NCBI GenBank assembly: GCA_017524965.1 | Contig: JAFXUM010000192.1 | Span: 1-33,341, forward strand | Reading direction: 5' to 3' | Length of the DNA: 33,341 bases | Origin: Lentisphaeria bacterium | GTDB lineage: Bacteria; Verrucomicrobiota; Lentisphaeria; Victivallales; UBA1829 | Shown: one piece after another, positions 8,337 through 17,200 of the stretch | Position numbering within the stretch: the first letter of the stretch is position 1 | Layout of the letters: every line of letters starts with the position of its first letter | Made by a program: the position numbers and the translations under genes | The notes under the pieces: generated by a model | Told to the model about the DNA's origin: nothing | What the model saw: only the letters and a program-made list of their open reading frames with translations | Database searches by the model: none

Positions 8337-9623
8337 TTACCCGATGACCACCCGTTTGAGGTTCTTCTTGCCCGCCTTCAGGATCAGGGCGCCGTCGGTG
8401 AAGTCGGCGGCCGTGACCATGCGGTCGATCGTGGCGACGCGTTCGTCGCCGCAGTAGGCTCCGCCGCCCTGGATCAGACGGCGCGCGTCGCTGTTGGACT
8501 TGCAGAGGCCCGCCTGCACGAGGAGCGTGATGATGTTGATGCCCTCGGCGGGGATTTCGAGGTTGAACGTCGGGAGGTCGGCAGCGGCGACGCGGCGGAC
8601 GGCGGCGAGGTCGATCTTCGCGATCTCGCTGGAGGTCGGGATCGCGCCCGCCTCGTCGGCGAATCCGAACTTGGTGCCTGCGGCGCAGAAGACCTTTTCC
8701 GCCTCGGCCTTGCCGTGCGCGAGCGCGGTCGCCTCGTAGGCGAGGATCTCCTTGGCGCGGTTGATGTTGCCGCCGGGGGCGCAGAGGCGTTTGATCTCGT
8801 CGACCGGGAGCGCGGTGAACCCGAGCATGAGCTTTTCGACCTGGGAGTCGTCGGTGTTGCGCCAGAACTGGTAGTAGTCGAACGTGCTGTAGCGGTTTGC
8901 GTCGAGCCAGACCGCCTGGCCGTTGGATTTGCCGAACTTGTTGCCGTCCTTGTCCATGAGCAGCGGCATCGTGAGGCCGTAAACGGAATTCTGTTCGAGG
9001 CGGCGGACCAGTTCGGTGCCGCACGTGATGTTGCCCCACTGGTCCTGTCCGCCGAGCTGGAGGCGGCAGCCGTGGGTGCGGTAGAGGTGCAGGAAGTCGT
9101 AGCCCTGCAGGATCATGTAGTTGAACTCGAGGAACGAGACGCCGACCTCGGAATTGAGGCGCATCTGCACGGATTCCGCCTGAAGCATGCGGTTCACGCT
9201 GAACTTGGAGCCGATGTCGCGCAGGAAGTCGAGGTACAGCATGCCCGCGAACCACTCGGCGTTGTTCGTGAAGATCGCGCTGTCCACGGAGATGAACCGC
9301 TGGAGCTGCGACTTCAGGCACTCCACGTTGTGCGCCACTTCCTCCTTCGACAGGATCGGACGTGCCGTGGACTTGCCGGACGGATCGCCCACGAGGGCGG
9401 TCGCGCCGCCGACGAGCACGATCGGGGTGTGGCCGCATTTCTGCATGATGCGCATCGCCATGACGGGGAGCAGGTGCCCCACGTGGAGGCTGCTGCCGGT
9501 CGGGTCGAATCCGACGTAGAAACGCACTTTTTCCTTCCCGAGAAGTTCGCGCACCTCGTCTTCGGCGGTGCACTGGTAAATGAAGCCGCGTTCCCGCAGC
9601 ACATCGAAAGCGTTCTGTTCCAT
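8337..9623 (-). CDS. tyrS: Tyrosyl-tRNA synthetase
   Basis: A class I aminoacyl-tRNA synthetase that charges tRNA-Tyr. The 428-residue protein has the HIGH-type motif HVGH at 47-50 preceded by the family signature YVGFDPTGSSL, the tyrosine-site segment GGQDQWGNI at 191-199, and KFGKS at 229-233 as the KMSKS equivalent. The C-terminus carries an S4-like RNA-binding domain (AGLCKSNSDARRLIQGGGAY). A TTG five codons earlier is in frame, but the ATG at 9621-9623 has AAAGGA at a good distance, so it is chosen. It has its own promoter at 9656-9684. The 5-prime leader is only about 30 nt, so there is no room for a T-box. Confidence 0.96.
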   Translation of the reverse strand: MEQNAFDVLRERGFIYQCTAEDEVRELLGKEKVRFYVGFDPTGSSLHVGHLLPVMAMRIMQKCGHTPIVLVGGATALVGDPSGKSTARPILSKEEVAHNVECLKSQLQRFISVDSAIFTNNAEWFAGMLYLDFLRDIGSKFSVNRMLQAESVQMRLNSEVGVSFLEFNYMILQGYDFLHLYRTHGCRLQLGGQDQWGNITCGTELVRRLEQNSVYGLTMPLLMDKDGNKFGKSNGQAVWLDANRYSTFDYYQFWRNTDDSQVEKLMLGFTALPVDEIKRLCAPGGNINRAKEILAYEATALAHGKAEAEKVFCAAGTKFGFADEAGAIPTSSEIAKIDLAAVRRVAAADLPTFNLEIPAEGINIITLLVQAGLCKSNSDARRLIQGGGAYCGDERVATIDRMVTAADFTDGALILKAGKKNLKRVVIG

Positions 9624-9655
9624 AGGTAGTCCTTTCAAAATGGATAAATCTATTT

Positions 9656-9684
9656 AATATAGCACAAAATCCGCTTTTCTTCAA
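9656..9684 (-). promoter_or_regulatory. Sigma70-type promoter of tyrS
   Basis: On the minus strand TTGAAG (9679-9684), a 17-nt spacer and TATATT (9656-9661) lie about 33 nt before the tyrS start codon. Confidence 0.7.
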
Positions 9685-9708
9685 TCGGATTCCGGCGTTT
9701 TCCGGGCA

Positions 9709-10476
9709 TTATTCCGGCAGAATCACCGGACGGCCGCCGCAATCGAAGCGACGGAACGGGCAGCCGTAAACGGGCAGGAGAGTCTCGGGCGTGAGGACGT
9801 CCGGGGGATCGCCCGCGGCGGCGATGCGGCCTTCGTGCAGCAGCATCACGTATCCGGCGCAGTCGAGCGCGAGCTGGAGGTCGTGCGTGACGACCAGGAT
9901 GCCGACCTCGGGCGCGAGGCGTCGGAGCAGGGACACGATCTTCCGCGTAACGGCGGGATCGGCGGCGGACGTCGGTTCGTCGAGCAGAAGCAGGCCCGGC
10001 GACCGCACCAGCGCCGCCGCCGTGAAAACGCGCTGGCGTTCCCCGCCCGAAAGCGTGCCGCACAGGCGTCCGCCCAATTCGGTCAGGTCAAGCAGTTCGA
10101 GCGTGCGTTCGAGGCGGGCGGACTGTTCCGGCGAGAGCGCGCCGGAGAGACGCGACACGCCGGTCAGCCCCATCGCGACGGTCTCCCGGACGGTGTAGTC
10201 GGTAAGCGGGACGGCGACGTGCTGCTGGACGACCGCCAGACGGCGGACGCGTTCCGCGGGGGACCAATCGGCGACCGGGCGTCCGTCGAGCGTGACCGTG
10301 CCGGAATCCGGGGTCAGGTAGCCGGAGAGCAGGCGCACGAGCGTCGATTTGCCGGAGCCGTTGCGTCCGAGCAGCGCGGCGAGGCGCCCCGGCGCGATCT
10401 CGAGGGAAACGCCGTTCAGGAGCGGTTCGCGCGCCCCGGGATGCGTGTAGACGAGCTGTTCCGCGGTCAGCTTCAT
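9709..10476 (-). CDS. btuD: ABC transporter ATP-binding protein, BtuD/FecE type
   Basis: The cytoplasmic ATPase of a metal-chelate/corrinoid importer, 255 residues. Walker A GRNGSGKST is at 37-45, the signature LSGGERQ at 142-148, Walker B LLLLDEPTS at 162-170 and the switch histidine in VVTHDL at 198. It is the last gene of a block in which the permease stop and this start share ATGA, so the three importer genes are translationally coupled. The family covers iron-siderophore, haem and cobalamin importers. The cobalamin role is inferred from the position directly downstream of B12-dependent methionine synthase and the fused MetF. No terminator is obvious before the tyrS promoter region. Confidence 0.82.
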   Translation of the reverse strand: MKLTAEQLVYTHPGAREPLLNGVSLEIAPGRLAALLGRNGSGKSTLVRLLSGYLTPDSGTVTLDGRPVADWSPAERVRRLAVVQQHVAVPLTDYTVRETVAMGLTGVSRLSGALSPEQSARLERTLELLDLTELGGRLCGTLSGGERQRVFTAAALVRSPGLLLLDEPTSAADPAVTRKIVSLLRRLAPEVGILVVTHDLQLALDCAGYVMLLHEGRIAAAGDPPDVLTPETLLPVYGCPFRRFDCGGRPVILPE

Positions 10477-11435
10477 GATCCTGCACGGCTCCTGTTCAAA
10501 AGCCAGAGGAAGACCGGACAGCCGACCGCCGCCGTGACCATGCCGACCGGGAGCTCGCGGACCGGCGAGACCACGCGCCCGAGGATGTCCGCGAGCATCA
10601 GGAACACCGCTCCGGCGAGCGCGGCGGGGATCAGGATCTTCCGGTGGGACCCGCCGTGCAGACGGCGCACGATATGCGGCACCACGAGCCCGCAGAACCC
10701 GATGATCCCGGCCATGGACACCGTGACCGCCGCCAGAAGCGAGGCGAGCGCGAGCAGGACGACCGTCATCAGCCGGGCGTTCACGCCGTGGTTCCAGGCG
10801 TATTCCGGGCCGAACGTGAGCAGGTCGACGTCGCCCGCGCGGAACAGCAGAAAAATTGTGGCGGCGGCGAGCAGGACGGCGGCGGGCGCGAGCTGGCGCG
10901 CGGGATCCACGTTCTGCACACTCCCGAGCATCCACCACACCACGCCCGCCATGTCCCGCGAATGCGAAAACGTGATGAGCACCATGAGCAGGCTGGATGC
11001 GAGCGTGCCGATCATCACGCCGCCGAGGAGGAGTTCCTCCGCCGTGCGCCTGCGGACCGCCGCGAAGACCAGCACATTCGCCGTCACCGCGCCCAGCAGG
11101 GCGAAGAGCGGCACGGACATGAACCCCCACGCGCTGAATCCGAGCAGGATCGCGCCCGCCGCGCCGAGGCCCGCACCCCCGGACACGCCCAGCAGGTAGG
11201 GTTCCGCGAGGGAATTGCGGAGCACCGCCTGGAAGACCAGCCCGGAGACGGCAAGCGACGCGCCGACCACGGCAGCCGCGGCGGTCCGGACGATACGGAG
11301 TTCCACGATGGGGTTCAGCGCGCCGTCCTGGATGAATTCGGACAGCGGGATATGGGCGGCGCCGAACAGCACGCCGCAGACGGCGGCGGCAAGCGCGGCG
11401 GCGAGGTAGATCAGGATGATGCGCGCGGTCTTCAT
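10473..11435 (-). CDS. btuC: FecCD/BtuC-type ABC transporter permease
   Basis: A polytopic membrane protein of 320 residues, the usual size of FecCD-family permeases, with about ten hydrophobic segments. Family landmarks are the LRIVRTAAAAVVGASLAVSG segment near the N-terminus, the NSLAEPYLLGVSGGAGLGA region, and the cytoplasmic coupling region GFCGLVVPHIVRRLHGG, followed by the conserved ELPVGMVTAAVGCPVFLWLL end. It overlaps both neighbours by 4 nt (ATGA). It would form the homodimeric channel through which the substrate delivered by the upstream lipoprotein passes. Cobalamin is the likely cargo from context, with iron chelates as the alternative. Confidence 0.85.
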   Translation of the reverse strand: MKTARIILIYLAAALAAAVCGVLFGAAHIPLSEFIQDGALNPIVELRIVRTAAAAVVGASLAVSGLVFQAVLRNSLAEPYLLGVSGGAGLGAAGAILLGFSAWGFMSVPLFALLGAVTANVLVFAAVRRRTAEELLLGGVMIGTLASSLLMVLITFSHSRDMAGVVWWMLGSVQNVDPARQLAPAAVLLAAATIFLLFRAGDVDLLTFGPEYAWNHGVNARLMTVVLLALASLLAAVTVSMAGIIGFCGLVVPHIVRRLHGGSHRKILIPAALAGAVFLMLADILGRVVSPVRELPVGMVTAAVGCPVFLWLLNRSRAGS

Positions 11436-12292
11436 GGCTGGGCGGTCCCGGCGGATTCTTTGCCCGCGAACATCGTTTCGAGGTCGGTTTTCAGGTCCGC
11501 GATGCCGTCGAAGATGCGCGGCCCCGGCCGGAGCAGCGCGGAGTCGTCGCGCGGGATCAGCACGCGTCCCTCGCGGATCGCGCGGATGCCGCTCCACGAC
11601 GGATTCGATTTCCAGTCCTTGCCGTGCGCGAACCAGACGATCACGTCCGGGTCCTCCTTCAGCACGAATTCGAGCGAGATGGACGGATAGCCCTTCTCCG
11701 ATTTCACGATGTTTTTCAGCCCGGCGAGACGCCCGACGGCGTCCGGGAGGGAATCCGCGCCCGCGGTGAGGAGCGGGCTGTCCCAGATCACATAGAGCGC
11801 GCGGAGCGGCTTTTTTTCGGATGCTTCAAGTTCCGCCTCGAATCCCGCGATACGGTCATTGGTGCGTTTCAGCTCATTTTCAGCCTCGCGCGGGCAGTCA
11901 AGCAGTTTGCCCATGAGGGCGACCCATGCGCGGTAGTCGTCGAACCCGTCGCACGGATGCAGTTCGACGGCGATCCCGGCCTGGCGCAGCGCGTCGGCGT
12001 CCTTCGGGTTCACGAATTCGTTGGAGACGACCAGCGCGGGCTTCATGGCGAGGATGCGTTCGAGTTCGGGCTCGGCGAAATTGCCCGCCGTCGGGAGCGA
12101 CTTCACGCTTTCCGGCCAGTCGCACGCCGTGCTCCGGGCGACCAGCTTCCGTTCCTGCCCCAGATGGCAGACCAGTTCGGTCAGCGCGGGCGAGAGCGAG
12201 ACCACGCCGCCCGGCGCGGATTTGCGTTCGTCCGAACACGCGGCGAGGCACAGGATGCAGGCTAGCAGAAGCAGGCTGAACAGACGGCGCAT
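11432..12292 (-). CDS. btuF: BtuF/FepB-type substrate-binding lipoprotein
   Basis: The 286-residue protein starts with a lipoprotein signal peptide ending in LAAC, so Cys19 is the predicted lipid anchor. The mature part has the class III binding-protein pattern: VVSLSPALTELVCHLG, then LPTAGNFAEPELERILAMKP and a second lobe with DVIVWFAHG. This order (SLSPxxTE, G-x-LERIxAxKPDLV) is typical of BtuF and related corrinoid or metallo-chelate binding proteins. It lies 30 nt downstream of the fused methyltransferase-MetF gene and overlaps the permease by 4 nt. Cobalamin binding is an inference from the metH neighbourhood. No cobalamin riboswitch is visible close upstream. Confidence 0.8.
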   Translation of the reverse strand: MRRLFSLLLLACILCLAACSDERKSAPGGVVSLSPALTELVCHLGQERKLVARSTACDWPESVKSLPTAGNFAEPELERILAMKPALVVSNEFVNPKDADALRQAGIAVELHPCDGFDDYRAWVALMGKLLDCPREAENELKRTNDRIAGFEAELEASEKKPLRALYVIWDSPLLTAGADSLPDAVGRLAGLKNIVKSEKGYPSISLEFVLKEDPDVIVWFAHGKDWKSNPSWSGIRAIREGRVLIPRDDSALLRPGPRIFDGIADLKTDLETMFAGKESAGTAQP

Positions 12293-12322
12293 GACTGACC
12301 CTCCGCGTTATCCAAGTTCAAA

Positions 12323-14155
12323 TCACGGCTTCATCACGGCGATCGCCGTCTGGACGTTGCCGAACGGCGCGCTCACGTGGATGCCGCGGACGGCGAACCG
12401 GATGGCGTCGACGGCCTCGCGTGCGATGGCGATGCCCTCAAGGCGCTGTTCCTCGCGCGTTTCCGGGCGCGCCATGCGCTGCATCACGGAATCGGGGACG
12501 ACCACGCCGGGCACCTCGTTCTTCATGAACTCGGCGTTGCGGAGGCTGGCGAGCGGCCAGATGCCGGCGATCACCGGGACGGAGCCGTCGGCGAGCTCGG
12601 GGACGGCTTCGATGAAGCGCAGGAGCGGGACGGTGTCGAAGACCGGCTGGGTCACGACCGCCTCGGCTCCGGCGTCGATCTTCTCGGGGATGCGGCGGAG
12701 TTCGCGCTCCATGTCGATGGCGTTCGGGTCGGCGCCGACGAGGCAGAACGCGGCGGTCTGCTTGCCGATGGACTTGCCGCCGAAATCGACGCCCCGGTTC
12801 AGCGCGGCCTGCACCTTCACGGCGGCGATGGAGTCGAGGTCGAACACGCCGGACGCGAACGGGTAGTCGCCAAGCTTCGGCGGGTCGCCGGTGATGAACA
12901 GGATGTTATGGATGCCCATGGCGGCGCAGCCGAGCAGGTCCGCCTGGATGCCGATCACGTTCTTGTCGCGGCAGCAGCAGTGCAGTACGGTCTCGATGCC
13001 GACTTCCTGCTGGATCTTGATCGCGGTCACGATGGTGGAAACGCGTGAGCTGGCGCGCGGGCCGTCCGGGATGTTGATGACGTCGAATCCCGCCTCGGCG
13101 CAGACTTTCGCCTTGGCGATGGTCGTGTCGAGCAGATAGCCCTGCGGCGGCACGATCTCGACCGCGTTCACCCACTTGCCGGAAGCGAGCTTCGCGGCGA
13201 AGGAGCTTTTTTCGGCGGCGGGAACGGGGTCCAGGAGCGGGACGGACGGCGCGGCGGGCGCGATCTCGACCGCGTGGGCGTGCTTCGCGAGCGGGCTCAC
13301 GCTGCGCGCCATGTCGGCGATGTGCTCGGGCGAGGTGCCGCAGCAGCCGCCGATGCCGCGCACGCCAAGCTGGGCGTAGCGCATGGCGTAGGTGGTGAAA
13401 TACTCCGGGCTGCACATGTAGAGCATGCGGTTGTCCACGCTGCGCGGACTGCCCGCGTTGGGCTGGGCGATCACGGGGAACTTCCTGTCGATCAGCGGCA
13501 GGACGGTTTCGAGCGCACGGAGCATCGCGCCGGGTCCGCTGCAGCAGTTGAGGCCGAACGCGACCGGCGGAACCGGGGCCGCATTGATGCGTTCCAGGAT
13601 GGCGGAAACGGGTTCGCCCTTCGCGGTCTGCGCCTTTTCGTCCAGCGCGAAGCTGAGCACGAACGGCACGCCGTCCGCGGACGATGCGGCGGCTTTCAGC
13701 GCGAGGTCGAGGTCGGCGAGGCTGGCGAGCGTCTCGAACATCAGGAAATCGGGCGCGGCCTTCGCGAGCACGGAGACCTGTTCGGAGAGGATCGTGAGCG
13801 GATCGAGGAACGCCGGGAGCTCGCCGACGGGGCCGACGGACGCGGCGACCATGGCGTTGTCGCCCGCCACCTCGCGTGCGAGCTTGACGGCTGCTTCGTT
13901 GATCGCGGCGGTCTGTTCGGCGAGGCCGAATTTCATGAGCTTGGCGCGGTTCGCGCCGTAGGAATTGGTCGTGAGTACTTCGGCTCCGGCGTCGAGGTAC
14001 GCCGTGTGGATGGCGCGGATCACGTCGGGCCGGGCGAGGCAGAGGTTTTCGAACGAGATGTTGACGAAGAAATTCCGCCGGTATATTTCGGTGCCCATCG
14101 CGCCGTCGAAGATCACGATGCGGTCATGCAGGGCATTTTGAAGAGACTGTGACAT
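12323..14155 (-). CDS. Bifunctional homocysteine S-methyltransferase / 5,10-methylenetetrahydrofolate reductase
   Basis: A two-domain fusion of 610 residues, like Bacillus YitJ. The N-terminal half is a homocysteine methyltransferase barrel: FDGAMGTE at 16-23 and zinc cysteines in GLNCC (204, 205) and GGCCGT (271, 272). The C-terminal half from about residue 320 is a MetF-type flavoprotein, with EIVPPQG (Glu333, equivalent to the MetF proton donor region), NIPDGPRASSRVS and ITGDPP (Asp424). It would make methyl-THF from methylene-THF and possibly transfer a methyl group to homocysteine. It follows metH by 78 nt and precedes the btu genes by 30 nt, so methyl-THF producer, consumer and cofactor importer are adjacent. 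The start ATG at 14153-14155 gives an N-terminus that aligns with the family. Confidence 0.92.
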   Translation of the reverse strand: MSQSLQNALHDRIVIFDGAMGTEIYRRNFFVNISFENLCLARPDVIRAIHTAYLDAGAEVLTTNSYGANRAKLMKFGLAEQTAAINEAAVKLAREVAGDNAMVAASVGPVGELPAFLDPLTILSEQVSVLAKAAPDFLMFETLASLADLDLALKAAASSADGVPFVLSFALDEKAQTAKGEPVSAILERINAAPVPPVAFGLNCCSGPGAMLRALETVLPLIDRKFPVIAQPNAGSPRSVDNRMLYMCSPEYFTTYAMRYAQLGVRGIGGCCGTSPEHIADMARSVSPLAKHAHAVEIAPAAPSVPLLDPVPAAEKSSFAAKLASGKWVNAVEIVPPQGYLLDTTIAKAKVCAEAGFDVINIPDGPRASSRVSTIVTAIKIQQEVGIETVLHCCCRDKNVIGIQADLLGCAAMGIHNILFITGDPPKLGDYPFASGVFDLDSIAAVKVQAALNRGVDFGGKSIGKQTAAFCLVGADPNAIDMERELRRIPEKIDAGAEAVVTQPVFDTVPLLRFIEAVPELADGSVPVIAGIWPLASLRNAEFMKNEVPGVVVPDSVMQRMARPETREEQRLEGIAIAREAVDAIRFAVRGIHVSAPFGNVQTAIAVMKP

Positions 14156-14202
14156 GGGATGGTTCCGCTGGTTCGATTGGGGTTCGCGTTTACTTCAGCT
14201 TA

Positions 14203-14232
14203 TTAATATGCCGTCTTTTTTCTATTTTTCAA
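14203..14232 (-). promoter_or_regulatory. Possible internal promoter between metH and the fused metF gene
   Basis: On the minus strand TTGAAA (14227-14232), an 18-nt spacer and TATTAA (14203-14208) sit just after the metH stop codon in a short AT-rich stretch. It would let the metF-btu genes be transcribed independently of metH. Confidence 0.4.
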
Positions 14233-14233
14233 G

Positions 14234-17200
14234 TCATTTGGCGGGGAAATGCGACTGCGACAGCAGGACTTTCATGCGTTCGACGGAGAATCCGCGGGCG
14301 GCGGCGAGCGCGGCGATCTGGTCGTTCCCGATCGGGCCGAGCGCACGGTAATCCGCCCTCGGGTCCGGGATCACGAAGGCGCAGACCGAGGAGGGCGGCG
14401 ACATCATGAAATTCGAGGTGAGTTCCACGAACTCGTCCTGAATGTCGAACAGGTCGAGCAGATGGAATATCTCGCGTTTGAGGCTGTGGTCGGGCAGGAC
14501 CGGATAGCCGGGCGCGGGCGCGATGCCGGACGGCGGATCGGATTCTTTCCGCCAGCCCCAGAAGCTTGTGGAAATAAACTCGAAAAGCTCCGACGCGGCG
14601 GCGTCCGCCAGGAAATTCGCGAGCGTGCGGTCGAGCAGGGAAACGTAGTCGTCGCCGGGCGTCGCCGGGACTTTCACGGACAGCACGAACATGCCGAGCC
14701 AGTCGCCGATGAAGTCCGCGAGGGAACGGCAGTCGCCGGTCTGGGCGCGCGGGAACGTGATGACCGCGGAGTCGCCGGCGCCGTCTTCGCGCAGCGTCGC
14801 GTGACGGCTGGTGAACACTTTGAACGAGTCGCCTTCGAGGCGTTCCACAGGGAAAATGCCCTCCCGGGACTCGATGGAGAACTTTGCCTCGGCGAGGCGT
14901 TTTTTCGCGTCCGCAATGAGGTTTCCGGCGGCCTCGGACGGCGTTTTCCAGGCGCGTGCGAACGCGTCCCAGTCAAGCCTGCCGGCAAGTTCGGATGCGT
15001 TAAAGAAGTGCCCGGTCTCGACCTCGGGAGCATCGGGATCCTCTTCCGGCTTATACCGCGGGACGGGGCAGAACGGCTTTTCGCGGGAGGCTTTCGCGCA
15101 GGCGTCCGCGTAGGGGATAAGCTCGGGGACGGCGCGTTTCGCGGCCTTCCCGGTCAGCTCGTCGTAGAAGGCGCGCAACGATTCGAGGTAAGCGCCGCGT
15201 TTGTCCGGGTTCATGAGCGTGTTCACCACGACCGCGGAATCCGAGGCGTCCGTGGTGTGGATGACCGGGCCGGAGTAGAGCGGCTGAAGTTTCAGCGCGG
15301 TGTGCAGCGCCGAGGTGGCGGCGCCGCCGACGAGGATCGGGATCTTCAGGCCGCGCCGTTCGAACTCGGCGACCGTGCGCGCCATCTCGTCGAGCGAGGG
15401 CGTGATCAGCCCGCTGAGACCGACGAAATCGGCGTGTTCGCGTTCGGCGGCGTCGGCGATCTCGTTGGCGGGGACCATCACGCCGAGGTCGTGGATCGCG
15501 CAGTTGTTGCACTGGAGCACGACCGACACGATGTTCTTTCCGATGTCGTGGACGTCGCCCTTCACCGTGGCGAACACGCCGACCGGGCATTTCGCGCCGG
15601 ACGAGGCGGATTTCGAGGCTTCGATCACGGGCATCAGCACGGCGACCGCGCGCTTCATCACGCGGGCGGTCTTCACGACCTGCGGCAGGAACATCTTGCC
15701 CGCGCCGAAGAGCTCGCCGGTCTTCCGCATGCCGTCCATGAGCGGCCCCTCGACGATCGCCATCGGGTCCGGGTACGCCGCAAGCGCTTCCGCCATGTCG
15801 GCGTCGACGAAGGAATCGTCCCCGCGCACGAGGGAGGCGGCGATGCGTTCCGCGAGCGGGAGCGAACGCCATTCCGGGGCGGTCTCCGCCTCATTTTTCG
15901 AAGTCGCGCCTGCCGATTTCACGGACGCGGCGAGTTCGAGGAGGCGTTCCCCCGCGCCGGGCGAGGTGTTGAGCACGACCGCCTCGACGGCGTCGCGGAG
16001 ATCGGCGGGGAGCATGTCGTAGTTGCCGAGCTGGGCGGCGTTCACGATGCCCATGGTCAGGCCGGCGTCGATGGCGTGCTTCAGAAAAACGGTATGGATC
16101 GCGCCGCGGATGAGGTCGTTGCCGCGGAACGAGAACGAGACGTTGCTGATGCCGCCGCTGATGCCGCAGAGCGGGAAGCGCCGGTGCAGCTCGGCGACGG
16201 ACCGGATGAAGTCGGCGGCGTAGTCGTCGTGCCCGGCGATGCCGGTCGCCACGGCGAACACGTTCGGGTCCAGCACGATGTCCTCCTCGGCGAACCCCGC
16301 CTGTCCGGTCAGGAGCTTCACGGAGCGCGACAGCGTTTCGATGCGGCGTTCGTAGCGGTCCGCCTGTCCCTTCTCGTCGAACGCCATCACGAGGACGGCC
16401 GCGCCGAGGCGGCGTATCTCGCGCGCCTTCGCAAGGAACGGCTCTTCGCCTTCCTTGAGGGAGATCGAGTTCACGATGGCGCGTCCCTGCACGCAGCGGA
16501 GCGCGATGCGGACGACGTCCCAGTTCGAGGAGTCGATCATGAACGGCACGGCGGCGATGTCGGGCTCGCCCGCGGCGTACAGCAGGAACCGCTTCATGGC
16601 GGCGGGCGCGTCGAGCAGGGCGTCGTCCATGTTGACGTCGATGATGGCCGCGCCGTTTTCGATCTGGTGGCGCGCGATCGCCATGGCGCCGGGCATGTCG
16701 TCCGCCTTCACGATGTTCAGGAACTTGCGGGACCCGGCCACGTTGGTGCGTTCGCCGATGTTGATGAAATTCTTGTCGCGGGAGGCGGTGAAGGCGTTGA
16801 GGCCGGAGAGTCGCAGGAGACGCGGCTGAGGCGACGGAACGCGGGGCTTCACGCCGTCGAGCGCCTTCGCGATCGCCGCGATGTGGGCGGGCGTCGTGCC
16901 GCAGCATCCGCCCGCGATGTTGAGCTGTCCGGCGTCAGCGAGCGAACGGATCACGGCGGCCATCTGTTCGGGCGTCTGGGTGTATTTGCCCTCGACGTCG
17001 GGCAGCCCGGCGTTGGGGTGCGCGCTGACGAGGAACGGCGACTTCGCCGCCATTTCCGCGATGTGGGGCCGGAGTTCCTCCGCGCCGAGCGCGCAGTTGA
17101 ACCCGACGGAGAAGAGGTTCCGGGCGTGGGAGACGGAGATCAGGAAGGCTTCGGCGCACTGCCCGGAGAGCAGTCGTCCGCTGGCGTCGCTGAGCGTGGC

